A DNA stretch of 64,000 bases from Ruminiclostridium sp. (GTDB lineage: Bacteria; Bacillota; Clostridia; Oscillospirales; Ruminococcaceae). A program made the translations under genes and the position numbers. The notes beneath the pieces are model-generated. The model was not told the origin of the DNA. It made no database searches and worked only from the letters and a program-made list of their open reading frames with translations. This document shows, in pieces, positions 8,199 to 17,319 of the stretch; position 1 is the stretch's first letter, and the number at the start of each line of letters is the position of its first letter. The DNA lies in contig JAFUNV010000157.1 in the NCBI GenBank assembly GCA_017472865.1, forward strand, positions 1 through 64,000, given 5' to 3'.

Positions 8199-8711
8199 GT
8201 GGTTACAAAACTTGACAAAATAGCTGAAAATGTAGTACAATTACTAAAGAGTGCGGGGCGTACCCTGTCCACCGCCGAAAGCTGTACGGGCGGGCTTATT
8301 TCGGGTACGATAACCTCTGTGTCCGGCGCGTCCGATGTGTTCGGCTTCGGTGTGTGTACCTACGCCAACGAAGCAAAGATGAAGTTACTGGGCGTAAGGG
8401 CGGAAACCCTTGATTCTGTCGGCGCAGTAAGCGAGGAAACCGCAGTGCAGATGGCAGAGGGCGTCAGAACTTTAAGCGGCGCCGATTACGGAATATCCAC
8501 CACGGGTATTGCAGGCCCCACAGGCGGAACTCCCGAAAAACCCGTCGGTACTGTATGGATAGGCTTTTCCTCGGCAGAGAAAAGCTACGCCGTAAGATAT
8601 GTGTTCGACGGCGGAATGTTCCCCGACGAAGCGGACAAGCGGCAGGCAATACGCCTTGAAGCCGTATTTACGGCGCTTTCCGCAGTTAAAAAAGACATCG
8701 AAAACTCCTGA
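8199..8711 (+). CDS. cinA: CinA C-terminal domain protein (nicotinamide-nucleotide amidase type)
   Basis: 170 residues covering only the amidase domain of CinA, without the N-terminal MoaB-like half found in full-length proteins. Motifs are STAESCTGGL, the conserved glycines of SVSGASDVFGFGVCTYAN, and TTGIAGPTGGTPEKPVGTVWIG. Family knowledge: this domain deamidates nicotinamide mononucleotide during NAD recycling (PncC). The start is GTG 8199, with AAAGGA at 8180-8185, a rather long spacing; TTG 8211 is an alternative. It ends 21 bp before the first sortase gene. Confidence 0.88.
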   Translation: MVTKLDKIAENVVQLLKSAGRTLSTAESCTGGLISGTITSVSGASDVFGFGVCTYANEAKMKLLGVRAETLDSVGAVSEETAVQMAEGVRTLSGADYGISTTGIAGPTGGTPEKPVGTVWIGFSSAEKSYAVRYVFDGGMFPDEADKRQAIRLEAVFTALSAVKKDIENS

Positions 8712-8732
8712 CATAAAAGAAAGGCAGATTTT

Positions 8733-9905
8733 ATGAACTATACACAAAGACCAAAAGGCAGAAGAAGCAGCGGCTATAAGGCTCCCAAGGCTGAAAAGCC
8801 CGCATCCTCTTCCGAAAAATCAGGCGAAAAAGACGAAAAGCCTTCCAGGAAAAAGATGAGTTTATTTAAGAAAATCAGAAACGCAATCCTCCCCGTAAAG
8901 GGTGACCCGCCCACGGAGGCTGTACGCAAGATTATTTTTGATATCGCCGTTATTGCGCTGATTATTACAGGCGGTTCGCTGCTTTACGACGTAATTGACC
9001 GCGGCGTACAGATTGCTATTGTAGATAAACAGGTTGAGCAGCTTTACAAGCCCAACAACACCATAACAGGTCAGATAAACCTCGATGACGTAAACCTTTC
9101 CGACGAGGAAAAGGACGCAGTTCTTAACGAACAGCCCCAGATTATGCCAAGCTTTATGGAGCTTTACAACAAGAACAGCGATATCGTAGGCTGGCTTACT
9201 ATCGGCGAGGGCGATAAGACTATCGTAAACCACCCTGTTATGCAGGCGGCGGATAATGATTATTACCTTGAGCGCAACTTCAACAGGGAATCCACCAAGA
9301 GCGGCGCACTTTTCGCTGACTTCAGAAATACCTTCACACCCACGGAAATTTCGGGCAACACCATTATCTACGGTCATAATATCTGGGACGGCTCAATGTT
9401 CGCAAAGCTTACCCGCTACTATGACGCAAGACTGAACGGTGATTACTCCGACCGTCTGGGCTTCTACAAGGAAAACCCTACCTTTACCTTCAATACTCTT
9501 TATGAAGAGGCTGAATGGAAGGTCTTCGCCTGTGTTCTTTTCAACACCGACGACAACAACGGCGAGGTTTACCCCTATATGCAGATTCATGACTTTGAGA
9601 CCAAGGAATCCTTCAACAGCTATATTCTTGACATTATGGACAGAAGCGTGCTGTGGACGGACGTTGACCTCACCTACGGCGACAGTATCCTCACTCTTTC
9701 CACCTGCTACTATCCTTACGGAAAGAAGATAGACACCCGCTGCGTGGTTTTTGCACGTAAGGTAAGGGAAAATGAAAGCGCTGAGGTTGATGTAAGCAAG
9801 GCCATGACCAACAACAATCCTCTCAAGTTTACCTATCAGTACAATGTCGAGGGTGGCAGCTGGCAGGGAAGAACCTGGGATACCTCAAAACTTTTAAGCT
9901 ACTGA
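8733..9905 (+). CDS. Class B sortase, membrane-anchored (first of three)
   Basis: 390 residues. A basic cytoplasmic N-terminus (1-60) is followed by a juxtamembrane stretch ILPVKGDPPTEAVRKIIF, one membrane helix (about 68-88), a spacer, and a sortase barrel (about 130-350). Catalytic residues are visible: His about 215 in IYGHN, Cys about 325 in TLSTC, and Arg about 336 in DTRCVVFARKVR. Sortases cleave a sorting signal and join surface proteins to the wall or to each other. Unusually, a tail of about 40 residues follows the barrel and ends GGSWQGRTWDTSKL, a motif shared with the other two sortases here. No sorting-signal substrate is seen nearby. Confidence 0.92.
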   Translation: MNYTQRPKGRRSSGYKAPKAEKPASSSEKSGEKDEKPSRKKMSLFKKIRNAILPVKGDPPTEAVRKIIFDIAVIALIITGGSLLYDVIDRGVQIAIVDKQVEQLYKPNNTITGQINLDDVNLSDEEKDAVLNEQPQIMPSFMELYNKNSDIVGWLTIGEGDKTIVNHPVMQAADNDYYLERNFNRESTKSGALFADFRNTFTPTEISGNTIIYGHNIWDGSMFAKLTRYYDARLNGDYSDRLGFYKENPTFTFNTLYEEAEWKVFACVLFNTDDNNGEVYPYMQIHDFETKESFNSYILDIMDRSVLWTDVDLTYGDSILTLSTCYYPYGKKIDTRCVVFARKVRENESAEVDVSKAMTNNNPLKFTYQYNVEGGSWQGRTWDTSKLLSY

Positions 9906-9906
9906 T

Positions 9907-10548
9907 ATGAAAAATTACGATTCAATTATATTCGACCTTGACGGTACTCTCTGGAACAGCTCCGAAACCGTTGCCGAAGCATGGAATACTGCCCTCGCCG
10001 AGGGCGGTCATTCCCTCAGGATTACAGGCGCAGACGTACTGAGCCACATGGGGAAATCCATGGACGTTATAATGCGCGACGTTTTCGGTGCGGATATCTC
10101 AGATAAAGCCGTTGCGGATTTTCTTGAAATGCTTTCCGCTCAGGAAATAAAGCATATTGAGGAAAAGGGCGGGGTTTTATTCCCCGAACTTGAAAAAACC
10201 TTGTCCCTTTTAAGGGAAAATTATCGTCTTTTTATTGTAAGCAACTGCCAGAAAGGCTATATTGAGGCTTTTCTTAAAGCACACAAGCTTTCTGAATATT
10301 TCGAGGGCTTTATGTGCTGGGGTGATACAATGCTTCACAAGGGCGAAACCAACAAGCGCCTTATTGAAAAATATTCCCTTAAAAATCCCGTTTATGTGGG
10401 TGATACCGAGGGCGACCACGCTTCCGCAGTATTTGCAGGAATTCCCTTTGTCCACGCGGCTTACGGCTTCGGCGAGGTCAGCGGCGCGGATTATGTAATA
10501 GACTCCTTTGCACAGCTTGGTGTAATATTCGGCGGGACAAGGGCATAA
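9907..10548 (+). CDS. HAD-superfamily phosphatase (phosphoglycolate phosphatase-like)
   Basis: 213 residues with the HAD motifs in order: I FDLDGTLWNSS (nucleophile Asp about residue 9), II IVSNCQ, the Lys in the HKGETNKRLIEK region, and IV YVGDTEGDHASA. An alpha-helical cap lies between I and II (subfamily IA). Substrate cannot be told from sequence. The start follows the sortase stop by a single base, so translation is probably coupled, and it interrupts the sortase series. It may be a general metabolite phosphatase carried in the operon. Confidence 0.88.
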   Translation: MKNYDSIIFDLDGTLWNSSETVAEAWNTALAEGGHSLRITGADVLSHMGKSMDVIMRDVFGADISDKAVADFLEMLSAQEIKHIEEKGGVLFPELEKTLSLLRENYRLFIVSNCQKGYIEAFLKAHKLSEYFEGFMCWGDTMLHKGETNKRLIEKYSLKNPVYVGDTEGDHASAVFAGIPFVHAAYGFGEVSGADYVIDSFAQLGVIFGGTRA

Positions 10549-10627
10549 CAATGTAAGCAAGAGCAATGCTCTTAAAATATTATGAAGTTTTAAACCTTTG
10601 GTTTATCTGAAAGGAAAGGAATTAAAA

Positions 10628-11656
10628 ATGGCAAACTTTAAAAAAGCAAGAAGATTCGCCGCTGCAGCTGCTGCACTGGCAATGATACTCTCCATGTCTG
10701 CATGCGGAGAGAAAACTGATGCTCCCGATACAAGCGAGGACTCCTCCGTTACCACTACTGCTCCCGAGGAGAGCGACGCTGCCGCAACTACCACTACAAC
10801 AGCACCCAAGGTAACAACAACCACAACTACTACTCTCCCTCCTCTCCCCGTAATGTCTACATACGAAGCAAAGTACGCTGAAAATGAAGACCTTATCGGC
10901 TGGATAAAGCTGGAGGCTGCTAACCTCAACGACCCTGTAATGCAGGCAGAGGACAATAAATACTATCTGGACAAGGACTTCAACGGCAATGAGTACAAGA
11001 ACGGCTCCTTCTTCGTTGACTACAAGTGCCAGTTCACCACAAGAACCAGACCCGCAAACACAATTATCTACGGTCACAACATGGTAACAGGCCCCAGCTT
11101 CGCAAAGCTCACACGTTACTATGACGCAAGACTTAACGGCGACTACCCCAACCGTCTTGACTTCTATATGAATAACCCCACTATCCAGTTCGATACAGTA
11201 TGGGAAGAGGGTACATACAAGGTATTTGCATGTATGTATGTAAATACAATGGAAGAGCACGGCGAAGTGTTCAAGTATTATAAGCAGAGAGATATCAAGA
11301 ACGAAGGTCAGTTCTACGAATATATCGCTAAGATTATGGACAGAAGCGTATTCTACACCGACGTTGACCTTGAATACGGTGATGAAATCCTCACACTTTC
11401 CACCTGCTATTATCCTCTCGGCAAGGAGGTTGACTCCCGCTGCGTAGTATTTGCTCGCCGCGTAAGAGACGGAGAAAGCGCAGAGGTTGATACAAGCAAG
11501 GCTTATATCAATGAAAGCCCCCTCTACTTTGACTACTACTACAAGGTAAACGGCGGCAAGTGGGCAGGCCGTACATGGGATACAACCAAGGTAAAGGGCT
11601 TTGACGAATACCTTGCAGACTTCCCCAACAGCGGCGCAGCAGCTCCCGTTATGTAA
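10628..11656 (+). CDS. Class B sortase with lipoprotein-type signal and Thr linker (second of three)
   Basis: 342 residues starting at ATG 10628 behind AAAGGAAAGGA; an earlier in-frame start at 10598 lacks a binding site. Unlike its neighbours it has a signal ending ILSMSACGEK, which looks like a lipobox with Cys about residue 25, then a Thr-rich linker (about 40-75), then the sortase domain with IYGHN, TLSTC and DSRCVVFARRVR. The tail GGKWAGRTWDTTK is shared with the other sortases. A lipid-anchored sortase would sit on a flexible stalk outside the membrane. The -3 residue is Met rather than Leu, so lipidation is not certain. Two small hairpins (AAGAGC-aat-GCTCTT and TAAACC-ttt-GGTTTA) lie in the 10549-10627 gap. 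Confidence 0.9.
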   Translation: MANFKKARRFAAAAAALAMILSMSACGEKTDAPDTSEDSSVTTTAPEESDAAATTTTTAPKVTTTTTTTLPPLPVMSTYEAKYAENEDLIGWIKLEAANLNDPVMQAEDNKYYLDKDFNGNEYKNGSFFVDYKCQFTTRTRPANTIIYGHNMVTGPSFAKLTRYYDARLNGDYPNRLDFYMNNPTIQFDTVWEEGTYKVFACMYVNTMEEHGEVFKYYKQRDIKNEGQFYEYIAKIMDRSVFYTDVDLEYGDEILTLSTCYYPLGKEVDSRCVVFARRVRDGESAEVDTSKAYINESPLYFDYYYKVNGGKWAGRTWDTTKVKGFDEYLADFPNSGAAAPVM

Positions 11657-11671
11657 TTCTATTGCATTGTC

Positions 11672-11701
11672 GGCTGAATGGCGGTCCGCTGCCGTTCAGC
11701 C
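11672..11701 (+). terminator. Stem-loop between sortase genes 2 and 3
   Basis: GGCTGAATGGC (11672-11682) pairs with GCCGTTCAGCC (11691-11701), with one G-U pair. The tail TTATCAG is a poor U-run, so it may be a weak terminator or an mRNA processing/stability element that sets the ratio of the sortases. Confidence 0.45.
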
Positions 11702-11748
11702 TTATCAGTTAACAGCAGTTACCCCGACTGAGAAAGGTTTCCCAGAAA

Positions 11749-12840
11749 ATGTCCGAAAATAAAAATAAAAAAACCGTCCGTCTCCGTCCGAAAAGGAAGA
11801 AGATGAACGCCTTTGAGCGCGTTGTCAGCGAAATTATCCCCTGGAAGGGCGATTCAACGGGCGAAATTATACGAAAGCTGGTTTTTCTCACCGCTATTAT
11901 CGCACTTGTTGTTGCAGGCTTTATGCTGCTGGATTTCTACGTGTTCCGCGACAACGAAAACAACAAGGACGCCGCATACTGGCAGGATGTAAAGAACCAG
12001 AACGCTTCTGACGACGTTATTACAATTTTCCTTGACGACAAGGACAAGTCCGATAACAGCGGCGGCGGAGAAGACAAGCAGGTAGAGGTCCTGGCGCAGT
12101 ACGCCGACCTTTACGAGCAGAATAATGACTTTGTAGGCTGGATTTCCATGGAGCCCTACATTGATTACCCCGTAGTCCAGGCGGAGGATAACGAATATTA
12201 TCTGAAGCACAATTTCGACGGCGGCTACAACGAAAACGGTACTATCTTCGCCGACTATCAGGGCGTTATAAGTGCCGATGAGATGCCCCACAACACACTT
12301 CTCTACGGTCACAACCTTATCACCAACAACTTCTTCCAGCCCCTTTCCAATTTCCGCAAGGAAGGCATAGAATTCCTTAAGGATAACTATATGCTGGAAT
12401 TTGACACTCTTTATGAGCGCAACAGATACAAAATCTTCTCCGTGTTCCTTACCAATACAAAGTCCGAGCATGGCGAGGTATTTGACTACTGGAGCAAGGT
12501 TTATTTCAACTCAAAGACCGATTTCAACAACTTTGTTGCCGAATGTCTCGACCGCAGTTACTTCTATACCGGCGTTGATTTACAGTACGGCGACGAGCTT
12601 CTCACCCTTTCCACCTGTGATTTCTCCATGTTCCAGGATATGAGACTTGTAGTTATCGCGAGAAAGGTTAGAGATGATGAGCCGCTTTCAATGGACCCCT
12701 CCACTTTTATCGACAACTCAGGTTTCGACGAAAACGGCAATGTAAAGAGAAAAATGTTTGACGCTTACTATACCACTTACGACTGCGAATGGGCAGGCAG
12801 AAGCTGGGATGCGTCATATATAAAGGATTTTGAAGGTTAA
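11749..12840 (+). CDS. Class B sortase, membrane-anchored (third of three)
   Basis: 363 residues. Like the first sortase it has a Lys/Arg-rich cytoplasmic start, the juxtamembrane stretch IIPWKGDSTGEIIRKLVF and one membrane helix (about 45-65). The barrel has LLYGHN, the catalytic TLSTC, and the expected Arg in MRLVVIARKVRDD. The segment after the Cys (DFSMFQD) is different from the YYPxGK of the other two, so substrate choice may differ. The tail ends EWAGRSWDASYIKDF. The ribosome binding site is GAGAAAGG, upstream of ATG 11749. Confidence 0.92.
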   Translation: MSENKNKKTVRLRPKRKKMNAFERVVSEIIPWKGDSTGEIIRKLVFLTAIIALVVAGFMLLDFYVFRDNENNKDAAYWQDVKNQNASDDVITIFLDDKDKSDNSGGGEDKQVEVLAQYADLYEQNNDFVGWISMEPYIDYPVVQAEDNEYYLKHNFDGGYNENGTIFADYQGVISADEMPHNTLLYGHNLITNNFFQPLSNFRKEGIEFLKDNYMLEFDTLYERNRYKIFSVFLTNTKSEHGEVFDYWSKVYFNSKTDFNNFVAECLDRSYFYTGVDLQYGDELLTLSTCDFSMFQDMRLVVIARKVRDDEPLSMDPSTFIDNSGFDENGNVKRKMFDAYYTTYDCEWAGRSWDASYIKDFEG

Positions 12841-12870
12841 TGTGCAGAACTGCAGAAAGGAGGCGGTTTT

Positions 12871-14484
12871 ACGGGTAAGGGTTCACTTGCAAAGATAGCG
12901 GCAGCGCTGGCTATTATAAGCGTTTATGTCTATCTGTTCGGAGTAATGGGCAGAATTGAAAGCTTAGAAACAAATATGCCCGAGGAAGCCGGAACCGAAA
13001 AGGCAGAGGATATCCCCGAAGAGCCTTCTCAAACGGAAGCTTCCACAACAACTTCCGCTCCTTCAACGGAAACGGAAAGAGTTATTTATACATACTCCAC
13101 CGAGCTTAATGTAGTAAACGGAAAGAAGCCCTCTCTTGCGGATTATACCGCTACCGAGGCTATGCTCATCGTGGAAGAGCAGCATCTGGCAGCTCCTGCG
13201 GCAACTACAACAACCCCCGAGGACGATTTCTCCTTTGACGAGGACGATTTCGACTACACAACTCCTAAAAAAACCACAACTACTCCCGCAACAACAACTG
13301 CGGCTACTACAATTTCCACAAGTCTCACCTCTGCTTCAACGCAGATTATCACAACACCCGTGACAACTACTACTGAAGCGTGGACAACGACTGTGGAAAA
13401 CACCACTACCACGACCGAAGCGACAACTACTGCCACTACAACAACTGCCGCAGAAACAACCACTGCGGAGACAACTACCGAAGCAACCACTACAACAACC
13501 GAGGCAACCACCACTACTGAAGAAACTACCACTACCACAACTCCTCCCGAAACTGAGGAAACCACAAGCGGTACTGACCCTCTTTCATGGATGGACCAGG
13601 TTACAGCCGAATCCACAACCACTGCGGAAACCACCACGGAAGAAACAACTACCGAAGCTCCCGCAGTGCCCGAAACCTCCGTTACTGACATACTCGTTAC
13701 GGTAAACGCAGGCGGCACGGTTGTAACAGACTATGCGTCCGTTGTAGTAGCAAAGGCAGTTATGGCAGAGGTAGGCGACAGCTTCGACGAGGACGCCATA
13801 AAGGCACAGGCAATCGCTACCTACACTTATATCAGATACTATAACGAAAACGGTCAGAACGCCTACGTTATCTTCAAGACTCCCAGCGACAAGGTTACAC
13901 GCTGTGTAAATGAAGTGCTGGGTAAGGAGCTGCGCTACGACGGAAAGCTTATCCAGTCCGTATACTGCGCTTCCACCGCAGGCTATACAGCCTCTTCCGT
14001 TAACGTATGGGGTGTGGATTATCCTTATCTCAGAAGCGTAAAGACCGAGTTTGACGCCCTTTATGATATCAACTACGGCAGAACAGCCACCTTTACCTCT
14101 GAGGAAATCAAGGACCTCGTGGAAAGCAACACAGGTATCACCCTTACAGGTGACCCCTCCACATGGTTTGAAATTACCTCTCATATCGACGGTAATTATG
14201 TGGGCAGTCTCTCAATCTGCGGACAGGAAACCTATCACAACGGTACCAGGAATGTCACCATCACGGGCAGAGTATTCCGCGAGCTGATTCTTGAATACGG
14301 TATACGCTCCGCAAGCTTCGATATCAGCTATGACGCTGAGACCGACACCTTCACCTTCACCACCTACGGCTACGGTCACGGTGTAGGTATGAGCCAGCAC
14401 GGCGCAAATATCCTTGCTACCCAGTATGGCTACTCTTATGAGGAAATCCTCGGCTTCTACTATCAGGGCGCGGTTATTTCCTGA
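12871..14484 (+). CDS. SpoIID/LytB-domain membrane protein with long Thr linker; probable ACG start
   Basis: The first ATG in frame is at 12946, but the frame is open back to the sortase stop and codes for a Lys-bearing start and a hydrophobic helix (GKGSLAKIAAALAIISV...). A strong AAAGGAGG site (12856-12863) is correctly spaced for codon 12871, which is ACG. With that start the protein has 537 residues: signal anchor (1-27), Glu/Ser/Thr linker (about 30-260), and a SpoIID domain (about 270-535) with AVMAEVG (Glu kept), DAIKAQAIATYTY, CASTAGYT and GYGHGVGMSQHGA. Family knowledge: SpoIID is a peptidoglycan lytic transglycosylase for strands lacking stem peptides. Linked to three sortases, it may open the wall for surface attachment (inference). 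Confidence 0.85.
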   Translation, partial: TGKGSLAKIAAALAIISVYVYLFGVMGRIESLETNMPEEAGTEKAEDIPEEPSQTEASTTTSAPSTETERVIYTYSTELNVVNGKKPSLADYTATEAMLIVEEQHLAAPAATTTTPEDDFSFDEDDFDYTTPKKTTTTPATTTAATTISTSLTSASTQIITTPVTTTTEAWTTTVENTTTTTEATTTATTTTAAETTTAETTTEATTTTTEATTTTEETTTTTTPPETEETTSGTDPLSWMDQVTAESTTTAETTTEETTTEAPAVPETSVTDILVTVNAGGTVVTDYASVVVAKAVMAEVGDSFDEDAIKAQAIATYTYIRYYNENGQNAYVIFKTPSDKVTRCVNEVLGKELRYDGKLIQSVYCASTAGYTASSVNVWGVDYPYLRSVKTEFDALYDINYGRTATFTSEEIKDLVESNTGITLTGDPSTWFEITSHIDGNYVGSLSICGQETYHNGTRNVTITGRVFRELILEYGIRSASFDISYDAETDTFTFTTYGYGHGVGMSQHGANILATQYGYSYEEILGFYYQGAVIS

Positions 14485-14547
14485 CAGGTATTGACAAAGC
14501 AGGGCAGATGTGCTATAATGCATTTGCAATAAAATTTAATGTTCAAA

Positions 14548-14632
14548 CACAAAGGGAGCTGATTTTTTCGGCTGAGAGGAAGCGAGTAACGCTTCGACCT
14601 GACCTGATGCAGATAATGCTGCCGTAGGGAGT
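14548..14632 (+). promoter_or_regulatory. TPP riboswitch (THI element)
   Basis: The conserved blocks of the thiamine pyrophosphate aptamer appear in order: GGGAGCT (14554), CTGAGAGGA (14572), GACCTGACCTGAT, GATAATGCTGCCGTAGGGA (ending 14630). It precedes a terminator and thiT, as expected for thiamine uptake control. Confidence 0.95.
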
Positions 14633-14649
14633 GACGAATGATTGTTTTT

Positions 14650-14683
14650 AACAGTCTCTTTTTGTGCGCGAAAAGAGGCTGTT
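14650..14683 (+). terminator. Riboswitch expression-platform terminator
   Basis: A 13-base stem (14650-14662 with 14671-14683, one G-U pair) followed by TTTATTTTT, between the TPP aptamer and thiT. Ligand binding would be expected to favour termination. Confidence 0.85.
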
Positions 14684-14716
14684 TTTATTTTTACAGCCTC
14701 GGAAAGGAAGGTTGTA

Positions 14717-15298
14717 ATGGAAAATACAGCAAGAAAAAATGTAAACATTCAAAAGCTGGCACTAAGCGCAATTCTTATCGCCCTGTCATGGGTTCTGAGC
14801 ATGATTAAGGTATACGAGCTGCCCCTCGGCGGTTCAATTACCCTGCTTTCGATGCTGCCTGTGTGCATGATTTCGCTGAAATATGGCGTAAAATGGGGCT
14901 TTCTGTGCTCATTTCTATACGCCTTTGTTCAGCTCGGCGCAGATTTGGGCAAGGTAATGTCCTGGGGCATGGACGTAAGAATGTGGGTAGGGTGCATTGT
15001 TTTTGACTACCTTCTGGCGTTCGGTATTCTGGGGCTTGCGGGAATTTTCCGCAAAAAAAGCACCCCCGTAATGCTTACAGGAGTGGCGGCGGCAGTTGCG
15101 GTACGCTTTATAAGCCATTTTATTTCAGGCTCAATCTTCTTCGATATATGGATGCCAGAGGAGTTTGACAACCCGTTTTTCTACTCGCTGGTGTACAACG
15201 GCTCATATATGCTCCCCGAGCTGATTTTCACCCTTATAGGTGCAGGTGTGCTTTTCGGCGTGCCGACTATACGCAGGCTTATCAAGGTGGAAGAATAA
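14717..15298 (+). CDS. thiT: Thiamine transporter ThiT (ECF S-component)
   Basis: 193 residues with six hydrophobic helices. It matches ThiT: ALSWVLSMIKVYELPLGGSITLLSMLP near the N-terminus and the helix RFISHFISGSIFF further on. The S-component binds thiamine and works with the shared ECF energising module (EcfA, EcfA', EcfT), which is not in this window. ATG 14717 lies six bases behind GGAAAGGAAGG; the longer frame to 14642 would overlap the terminator. The TPP riboswitch just upstream supports the assignment independently. Confidence 0.95.
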   Translation: MENTARKNVNIQKLALSAILIALSWVLSMIKVYELPLGGSITLLSMLPVCMISLKYGVKWGFLCSFLYAFVQLGADLGKVMSWGMDVRMWVGCIVFDYLLAFGILGLAGIFRKKSTPVMLTGVAAAVAVRFISHFISGSIFFDIWMPEEFDNPFFYSLVYNGSYMLPELIFTLIGAGVLFGVPTIRRLIKVEE

Positions 15299-15358
15299 AT
15301 ATTACAATGCAAAACGTTAACCCCGCTCTTCGTGACGTGTCGCCCTTATAGAAACTTT

Positions 15359-15389
15359 TAATCCCGCCGTTTTAGCAACGTCGGGATTA
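15359..15389 (+). terminator. Terminator of thiT
   Basis: TAATCCCG (15359-15366) pairs with CGGGATTA (15382-15389), with further CG pairing inside, followed by GTTGTTTCTT. The rest of 15299-15451 holds only this and the opposing terminator. Confidence 0.7.
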
Positions 15390-15402
15390 GTTGTTTCTTA
15401 TA

Positions 15403-15453
15403 AAAGGCGGGAATTGCCCACAGGGGCTCCCTGTAACAGCGGGGTTTGCCTTT
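15403..15453 (-). terminator. Terminator of the ATP synthase operon
   Basis: On the minus strand AAAGGC pairs with GCCTTT around an inner hairpin ACAGGG-agc-CCCTGT, followed by TTAT. It begins within the atpC stop codon. Confidence 0.6.
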
Positions 15454-15862
15454 ATTTAAGCTTATGTGTTTCAATACGGTTGATAGCGCGTTTGAGCTTG
15501 TACTCGGCAATGGCAATACCCTTGTCATTGTCCGTCTTTTCAAACTCTTCAAGCTTCTGTTCAGCCATTTCCTTAGCCTTTATGGCTCTGTCAAGGTCGA
15601 TTTCGTCCGCCCATTCACAGCTCTGCGCCAGAATAACGGTCTTATCCTTGCTGACCTTGATAGTACCCGAAGCGATTGCTCCGTAGCGGAATTCGCCGTC
15701 TATCTTAACCTTGAATTTCCCGATAGGAAGCGCAGCAACGTAGGGCTCGTGACGGGCAAGAATACCCTTGTCGCCCACTGTTGTACGGACTATGACATTT
15801 TCGGTCATTCCGTCGTAAAACACACCGTCGGGAGTAATAATCTGTAACTTAAAGGGAGTCAT
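15452..15862 (-). CDS. atpC: ATP synthase F1 epsilon subunit
   Basis: 136 residues. An N-terminal beta domain (MTPFKLQIITPDGVFYDG, GILARHEPYVAALPIG) is followed by a C-terminal helical hairpin (about 90-136) rich in Lys and Glu. Epsilon is part of the central stalk and can restrain ATP hydrolysis. It is the last gene of the operon, 17 bp behind atpD. Confidence 0.95.
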   Translation of the reverse strand: MTPFKLQIITPDGVFYDGMTENVIVRTTVGDKGILARHEPYVAALPIGKFKVKIDGEFRYGAIASGTIKVSKDKTVILAQSCEWADEIDLDRAIKAKEMAEQKLEEFEKTDNDKGIAIAEYKLKRAINRIETHKLK

Positions 15863-15879
15863 TTCCTAAACTCCTTTCA

Positions 15880-17298
<1,419 letters not shown>

Positions 17299-17319
17299 TC
17301 AGTTTTAGGGCTCGCCGCA

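Noticed and set aside
13020..13660. Tandem ACA/ACT-rich run as a CRISPR or DNA repeat array
   Set aside because: It is in frame, encodes a Thr/Glu linker, and has no fixed spacer-repeat pattern.
13254..13718. Minus-strand open frame rich in Val and Ser
   Set aside because: It is the reverse of the Thr-rich linker of the SpoIID protein (ACA/ACT codons give Val/Ser on the other strand) and has no binding site.
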